Below are positions 59,646-64,000 of a DNA stretch of 64,000 bases, piece after piece. The notes beneath the pieces are model-generated. The model made no database searches, was not told the origin of the DNA, and was given only the letters and a program-made list of their open reading frames with translations. Position 1 is the first letter of the stretch. Each line of letters begins with the position of its first letter. The stretch comes from Sva-07 sp964651825. GTDB taxonomy: Bacteria; Actinomycetota; Acidimicrobiia; Acidimicrobiales; Ilumatobacteraceae. The translations under genes were made by a program, and so were the position numbers. The DNA lies in the NCBI GenBank assembly GCA_964651825.1, contig CAZYWK010000005.1, positions 16,384 through 80,383 of the forward strand, read 5' to 3'.

Positions 59646-60908
59646 TCAGAGATGCGCAACGTGGTCTCCGACCAGGCGATGCCGAGCATCGAACACATGT
59701 CGGGCGTGCCGGCCGATGCGGGGCCAGTCGAAGTCGTCGTGGTCGGTGAGCACGATCACGAGGTCCGCGGCGTCGAGCTCCTCGTCGATCGCCTCGACGC
59801 GAACACCCGGGATCACCGCCCGGTCATCGACCATCGGGTCCGCCATCCTGACGTCGGCGCCGAGGTCGGCGAGCAGTTGGGCGATGCGCGTCGCCGGTGA
59901 CTCGCGGTAGTCGCCGGAGTTCTTCTTGTAGGAGATTCCGAGCAACAGCAGCCGGGCGCCGTTGACCGACCGCTGGAGCTCGTTGAGCGCAAGGACGATG
60001 CGGCGGACCACGTAGTCGGGCATGTGGTCGTTCACGTCGTTGGCGAGGTGGACGAAACGGCAGGGGAGGCCGAGTTGCCGCTGGACCTGCCACGACAGGT
60101 AGCTCGGATCGATCGGGAGGCAGTGCCCGCCGACGCCGGGACCCGGGCGGAAGGGCATGAAGCCGAACGGCTTGGTGGAGGCCGCGTCGATGACCTCCCA
60201 GATGTCGATCCCGAGGCCGTTGGCGAACACCGCGAGCTCGTTGACCAGCGCGATGTTCACATGGCGGAACGTGTTCTCGAGCAACTTCGCCATCTCGGCT
60301 TCCCTCGTTCCGCTCACGGGGACCACGTGGTCGACGAGACGCAAGTAGAAGCCGCTGATCCGGTCGAGGGAAGCGGCGTCGATCCCGGACACGATCTTCG
60401 GCGTGGCGGCGAGGGTCCAGACACGGTTGCCCGGATCGATCCGCTCCGGACTGAAGCCGACGTGAAAGTCACGGCCGGCCACGAGGCCCGACGCCTCTTC
60501 GAGTGCCGGCACCAGGAGATCCTCGGTGGTTCCTGGATACGTCGTCGACTCGAGGACGACGCATGCCCCGGGCCGGAGGACGGTGCCGACCGACATGGCC
60601 GCGGACGTCACGTACGACAGGTCAGGGCTGCGGTCGCGCAACGGCGTCGGCACGGCGATGATCGCCACGTCGAACCGTGCGTCCGGGTCGAGCTGCGTCG
60701 TGACCACGAAGCGACCGGAGTTCAACGCCTCCTTCACCTCGCCGTCGGCGATGTCTTCGACGTAGCTGTCCGCCTCGCGGAGACGAGCGATCCGGTCGTC
60801 TGACAAGTCGACGCCGACCACGTCGAATCCCGCCGCGACCGCTCGCAGCGCGAGCGGCAGCCCGACGTATCCGAGCCCGACGACGATCACCTGTTCCGGA
60901 GCACCCAT
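59646..60908 (-). CDS. UDP-N-acetylhexosamine 6-dehydrogenase (WbpA/WecC type)
   Basis: 420 residues from ATG 60908. Rossmann motif VIVVGLGYVGLPLAL near residue 7, VLESTTYPGTTED, and the catalytic Cys263 in GVGGHCLPIDPSYLSW, the signature separating GlcNAc/ManNAc dehydrogenases from UDP-glucose dehydrogenase. It oxidises C6 to a carboxylate with two NAD+. It likely makes UDP-GlcNAc-uronate, the first step of the diacetamido-uronate pathway. The 2-epimerase gene follows after 22 bases. Confidence 0.94.
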   Translation of the reverse strand: MGAPEQVIVVGLGYVGLPLALRAVAAGFDVVGVDLSDDRIARLREADSYVEDIADGEVKEALNSGRFVVTTQLDPDARFDVAIIAVPTPLRDRSPDLSYVTSAAMSVGTVLRPGACVVLESTTYPGTTEDLLVPALEEASGLVAGRDFHVGFSPERIDPGNRVWTLAATPKIVSGIDAASLDRISGFYLRLVDHVVPVSGTREAEMAKLLENTFRHVNIALVNELAVFANGLGIDIWEVIDAASTKPFGFMPFRPGPGVGGHCLPIDPSYLSWQVQRQLGLPCRFVHLANDVNDHMPDYVVRRIVLALNELQRSVNGARLLLLGISYKKNSGDYRESPATRIAQLLADLGADVRMADPMVDDRAVIPGVRVEAIDEELDAADLVIVLTDHDDFDWPRIGRHARHVFDARHRLVGDHVAHL

Positions 60909-61005
60909 GTCGATCCATTCCGCCCGCGATCTCGTCCGTCTCGTGCTGCCCACGGGTCTCAGATCGAACGTAAACGCACTCGTTCCGGCGGAACAGGGGG
61001 GCGCG

Positions 61006-61067
61006 CTGAAGATGGCCTGAGGGTCCTCTGACGGGCCTTCCGTCTGGTCGCCGACCCTGTTGATACT
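61006..61067 (+). promoter_or_regulatory. Three CTGA half-sites at 11-bp period and leaderless-type promoter
   Basis: CTGAAGA (61006), CTGAGGG (61017) and CTGACGG (61028) are spaced exactly 11 bp. TTCCGT (61038-61043) and GATACT (61062-61067) form a weak promoter at 18-bp spacing; the -10 is 6 bases from ATG 61074, so the transcript may be leaderless. The site lies in the gap between the divergent dehydrogenase and glycosyltransferase genes and could serve both. Confidence 0.55.
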
Positions 61068-61073
61068 GGGCAG

Positions 61074-62264
61074 ATGATCGTCGACGGCAGCGTCGCAGGC
61101 GGCGCATTGGGCGTCGTCGGGACGGTGGCAACGCTGGCGGTGGCCGCCCCGGGCATCCTCACTGCAGCCCACGTCGGGCTCCTCGGTGTCGGATCGCTCT
61201 GCTACCGCGAACACCTCCCGGTCGACGCGCCACCGGTGCGGCTCCTCGTCGTGGTGCCGGCCCACAACGAGGAGCTCGTGTTGGCCGACACGTTGGCGGC
61301 GATCACCGCGTCGATGCGGCCCCGTGACCTGTTGCTCGTGGTCGACGATCGCAGCACCGACCGAACGGGCGACATCGCGCGAGCTGCTGGCGCGATCGTG
61401 CTGCGACGGATGCCCGGCGAGACACCGGGCCGGGCCGCCGCCCGACAGGCAGCACTCGAACGGGCTCGGTCGCTCGACTGGGACGCGATCGTGATGATCG
61501 ACGCCGACTCCATCGTGGAGGCCGGCTTCTTCGACGCCTGCGAGCGGATGCTGGCGACGGGCGCCGCGGCGCTTCAGGCGCGCAGCGAGGCGGCCGACGG
61601 CCGCAGGCTCGTCGATCAAGCCGCGCTGGCGTCATTCGCCGTGCAGGGTGTGCTCATGCCACGAGGGCGCGACCGTCTGCACGGCCTGGTGCGGCTGCGT
61701 GGCACCGGCATGGTGCTGCGTCGAGACGTGATCGAACGGTTTGCGTTCCGGGCGCCGGCATCGGAGGACCTCGTGTACGCACTCGATCTGTGTCTGGCGT
61801 CGGTGCGCATCCGCCACATCGAATCGGCCCGTCTCCGCTCACAGAACGCGGGCAGCTGGAGGACCGCCACGGAACAGAAGATGCGCTACGAGGTCGGCCG
61901 CATGTCCGCGGCTCGCGAGTTCGTCCGCCCGCTGCTCGCGAGCCGCTCCTTCGCCGGGTTCGAGGCGGCGTGGTTCCTGCTGTCGCCGCCGTTCGCCACG
62001 GCCGCGCTCTCCCTGCTCCTCGGCGCTGCTGTGGGGATCGCGATCGGGTCAGCGTGGGCGGTGTGGGTCGTCGCCGCGGCGCTCATCGTCATGGCGGCGG
62101 CGTTGGGCCTCGCGTTCGTGCAGGCCCGGCTCCACCCCCGAGTCCTGTTCGCGATGGCGATCGCCCCCGTGTACCTGGGCTGGAAGCTCGTGGTGCAGGC
62201 CCGCGCGGCGGTGTCGGTGCGCCGAGGTCCACGAGAGTTCGGCGCGACCGAGCGACACGCCTGA
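61074..62264 (+). CDS. Membrane-bound family 2 glycosyltransferase
   Basis: 396 residues from ATG 61074. An N-terminal membrane helix (8-38), GT2 domain with LLVVVPAHNEELVLADTL, LLVVDDRSTDRTG, IVMIDADSIVEAGFF and RLRGTGMVLRRDVIE, then three membrane helices near 300-370. The layout matches ExoO/ExoM- or ICP-type transferases that extend the lipid-linked oligosaccharide. It stands alone between the divergent dehydrogenase and the convergent initiating transferase. Confidence 0.9.
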   Translation: MIVDGSVAGGALGVVGTVATLAVAAPGILTAAHVGLLGVGSLCYREHLPVDAPPVRLLVVVPAHNEELVLADTLAAITASMRPRDLLLVVDDRSTDRTGDIARAAGAIVLRRMPGETPGRAAARQAALERARSLDWDAIVMIDADSIVEAGFFDACERMLATGAAALQARSEAADGRRLVDQAALASFAVQGVLMPRGRDRLHGLVRLRGTGMVLRRDVIERFAFRAPASEDLVYALDLCLASVRIRHIESARLRSQNAGSWRTATEQKMRYEVGRMSAAREFVRPLLASRSFAGFEAAWFLLSPPFATAALSLLLGAAVGIAIGSAWAVWVVAAALIVMAAALGLAFVQARLHPRVLFAMAIAPVYLGWKLVVQARAAVSVRRGPREFGATERHA

Positions 62265-62270
62265 TCGAGT

Positions 62271-62337
62271 GGCCGCCGGGGGGTGCCGGGCGGACGACAC
62301 CCGCACCCGGCGGCCGTGCGGAGCTCGTGCACGAGCT
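62271..62337. terminator. Two stem-loops between convergent genes
   Basis: GGCCGCCGGG (62271-62280) pairs perfectly with CCCGGCGGCC (62306-62315), and AGCTCGTGCACGAGCT (62322-62337) is a perfect 16-bp palindrome. They fill the gap between the glycosyltransferase and sugar-transferase stops. No U-tract is present; a bidirectional factor-assisted terminator is likely. Confidence 0.5.
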
Positions 62338-62381
62338 GCGCCCTGTCCGCTGGAACTGGCCAGCACGATCTGGGATCGGTG

Positions 62382-63869
62382 TTACGAGGCGATCAGCTCG
62401 TTCGGCAGCTCGACGCCGGCGGGTTCGAGCTGCGTGGTCGGCAAAGCGAGAGGGGTGGCCGTGGTTCCCAGGGGAGTCGGATGGTGGAGTGCGCGCCAGC
62501 CACGCCCGATCACGGCCGGCACGGTGTGGAAGAGGATCGTGAGGTCGAGCAGCAGCGACCAGTTCTCGACGTAGTAGAGATCGAGGCGCCGGTAGGCCTC
62601 GAACGAGCTGTTGTCGCGTTCTTCCACCTGCCACAGCCCGGTCACGCCGGGGCGGACCTCCACTCTCGACGCGAGTCGCTCGTCGAACTGGACGACTTCG
62701 CTCGGGAGGGCCGGTCGCGGGCCGATCAGCGACATCTGTCCGCGGATCACCGAGACGAGTTGGGGGAGCTCGTCGATGCTCGTGGCGCGTAGCAGGCGCC
62801 CGATTCGGGTCACGCGCGGGTCGGCCTCGACCTTGAACAGCGGCCCACCGCCTCGCTCGTTCAGGTGCTTGAGCGCCTCGAGCTGCTGCTCCGCGTCGAC
62901 CCGCATGGAGCGCAGCTTGGGCATGAGGAACGCCGTGCCATCGCGCCCGACACGGCGTTGGCGGAACAAGACCGGCCCGCGATCATCGAGTTTGATCGCG
63001 GCCGCGCTCACCAAGAGGAGCGGAGCGGTGAGGGTCAGCACGATGACCGCGAGGGAGACGTCGAGGACACGCTTGGCGAACCGCTGGCAGCCCAAGAGGC
63101 GCGGCTGGTCGAGCGAGAGCAGCGTGTCATGGCCGAGCGGCGCCGGACGCACGTCGCGATGGGCGAGACCGCGCAGGCCGGCGTCGACGCGCACGTCGAC
63201 GCCCTGGCGTCGGAGGCCGAGCAGACGGGCGTAGACCGCCTCGTCACGGAGTGAATCGGCGCTTGCCACGACGATGGAGGCCCGCCAGAGCCGCACTTGA
63301 TCGACGAGCTCGGCGGCGTCGCCGAGGTGCGCCACACCGTGTGCCGCTGCCTCGAAGGCGCAGTTCCCGAGGCATCCGACCACGCGCCAACCGCAGTCGC
63401 GATGTTCGTCGATGAGCGCGAGCAGGTCGCTCGCGCTCCGTCCCTCGCCGAGCACGAGCACTCGGTCCTCGAGGTCGCCGCGTTGGCGGAGCTTGCGCTC
63501 GCGTCGATCGACGAAGTAGCGACCGGCCTGCACCGCAGTCGACGCAACAGCGGTGCCGAGCAGCACCGGGCCCAACCCGATCGCGCCGCCTGCGAGCGCG
63601 TCGAGGATCGCGGTGACCGCGCCGGCGACGAGGCAGGCCCGCAGCACCATCCGGTGTCCGAGCACGCGTCCAGCGCCGGAGGCACGCGAGTATCCCCGTT
63701 GAGTGAGGGTGATCAGGACGATGGCCGTAGCGATCCAGCTGCTGGCTGCCGCCGCTCCCGGAACGTTCAGGCCGCCGAGCCACAACGCCAGGAGCCACGC
63801 GCTGGCGGCGGTGGCCCAGTCGGTGATCGCCCGCGTCCACGCGAGTGAGGACCTCGGTGAAGGTGACAT
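62382..63869 (-). CDS. Undecaprenyl-phosphate sugar phosphotransferase (initiating transferase)
   Basis: 495 residues from ATG 63869. Four N-terminal membrane helices, a CoA-binding-like middle domain (RVLVLGEGRSASDLLALI) and the C-terminal bacterial sugar transferase domain: KRVLDVSLAVIVLTLTAPLLL, GPVLFRQRRVGRDG, MPKLRSMRVDAE, IDELPQLVSVIRGQMSLIGPRP and RPGVTGLWQV. It moves a sugar-1-phosphate from a UDP-sugar to undecaprenyl phosphate and starts the repeat unit. Convergent with the GT2 gene. Confidence 0.94.
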   Translation of the reverse strand: MSPSPRSSLAWTRAITDWATAASAWLLALWLGGLNVPGAAAASSWIATAIVLITLTQRGYSRASGAGRVLGHRMVLRACLVAGAVTAILDALAGGAIGLGPVLLGTAVASTAVQAGRYFVDRRERKLRQRGDLEDRVLVLGEGRSASDLLALIDEHRDCGWRVVGCLGNCAFEAAAHGVAHLGDAAELVDQVRLWRASIVVASADSLRDEAVYARLLGLRRQGVDVRVDAGLRGLAHRDVRPAPLGHDTLLSLDQPRLLGCQRFAKRVLDVSLAVIVLTLTAPLLLVSAAAIKLDDRGPVLFRQRRVGRDGTAFLMPKLRSMRVDAEQQLEALKHLNERGGGPLFKVEADPRVTRIGRLLRATSIDELPQLVSVIRGQMSLIGPRPALPSEVVQFDERLASRVEVRPGVTGLWQVEERDNSSFEAYRRLDLYYVENWSLLLDLTILFHTVPAVIGRGWRALHHPTPLGTTATPLALPTTQLEPAGVELPNELIAS

Positions 63870-63903
63870 GCAGTCGAGTGAAGACCACCACACTGTCTCG
63901 GCC

Positions 63904-63965
63904 CTGAGGTGGGCCTGAAATGGCTCTGTAGGTGTTGGTTCCGAAGTCTGAAGGGAACCTGACGT
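63904..63965 (+). promoter_or_regulatory. Cluster of CTGA half-sites at 11-bp spacing near the window end
   Basis: CTGA occurs at 63904 and 63915, CTGT at 63926, then CTGA at 63948 and 63959: all steps are 11 or 22 bp. CAAAAT at 63981 begins 22 bases after the last unit, the same offset as TATCAG in the regulator's own promoter. The sites are oriented toward a gene beyond the window and also sit upstream of the minus-strand sugar transferase. Confidence 0.55.
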
Positions 63966-64000
63966 CTGCTGAGAACATCCCAAAATCAAGTGACACGAGC

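Overview
High-GC (about 70%) bacterial DNA with many GTG starts, one- or four-base stop/start overlaps and possible leaderless promoters. Gene content (fused branched-chain ABC transporters, KstD-like flavoproteins, extradiol dioxygenase, P450, Baeyer-Villiger monooxygenase) points to an actinomycetote, most like Acidimicrobiia (Ilumatobacter relatives). This is inference; there is no rRNA here to prove it. No tRNA, rRNA, CRISPR array or intact transposase was seen.

Layout. 1-2.2 kb: end of a secreted repeat protein, then on the minus strand a TasA/CalY-like secreted protein with a SipW-type signal peptidase that carries a CBM2-like domain. 2.2-20 kb: catabolic region. It holds SnoaL and VOC proteins, an MFS exporter with divergent IclR regulator, a meta-cleavage lower pathway (acylating acetaldehyde dehydrogenase, hydroxyoxovalerate aldolase, extradiol dioxygenase, hydratase) plus a kinase-like protein, a Phd/VapC pair, a Rieske oxygenase, a KstD-like flavoprotein with a cupin, and a plus-strand operon of cupin, cyclase-family hydrolase and BVMO followed by an amidohydrolase with its own strong promoter. 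20-22.2 kb: RES/Xre toxin-antitoxin genes and a scar with an MMPL transporter remnant and an apparently 5'-truncated beta-rich protein. 22.3-34.4 kb: a minus-strand uptake/catabolism block read P450, tannase-like hydrolase with PKD domain, lipoprotein binding protein, MFS-LivF fusion, LivH-LivM-LivG fusion, DAPDH-like oxidoreductase and alpha/beta hydrolase, next to a divergent TetR regulator. 35-36.6 kb: two divergent carboxymuconolactone-decarboxylase-family genes around a perfect 17-bp inverted repeat.

36.6-64 kb: a large surface-polysaccharide locus. It opens with an orphan OmpR-type regulator whose receiver domain has lost its phosphorylation residues, preceded by a short hexa-arginine leader ORF, and a 1607-residue Tat-exported protein with four DUF4082 repeats. 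Then follow nucleotide-sugar enzymes, glycosyltransferases, a Wzx flippase, Wzz- and Wzy-like proteins, a beta-helix protein, a 2-epimerase, a UDP-sugar dehydrogenase and an initiating sugar transferase. Together the locus contains candidates for all five steps from UDP-GlcNAc to UDP-2,3-diacetamido-2,3-dideoxy-mannuronic acid, plus Wzx/Wzy export. Tandem CTGA half-sites at 11-bp spacing occur at four places in this locus, including upstream of the regulator, and look like its regulon.
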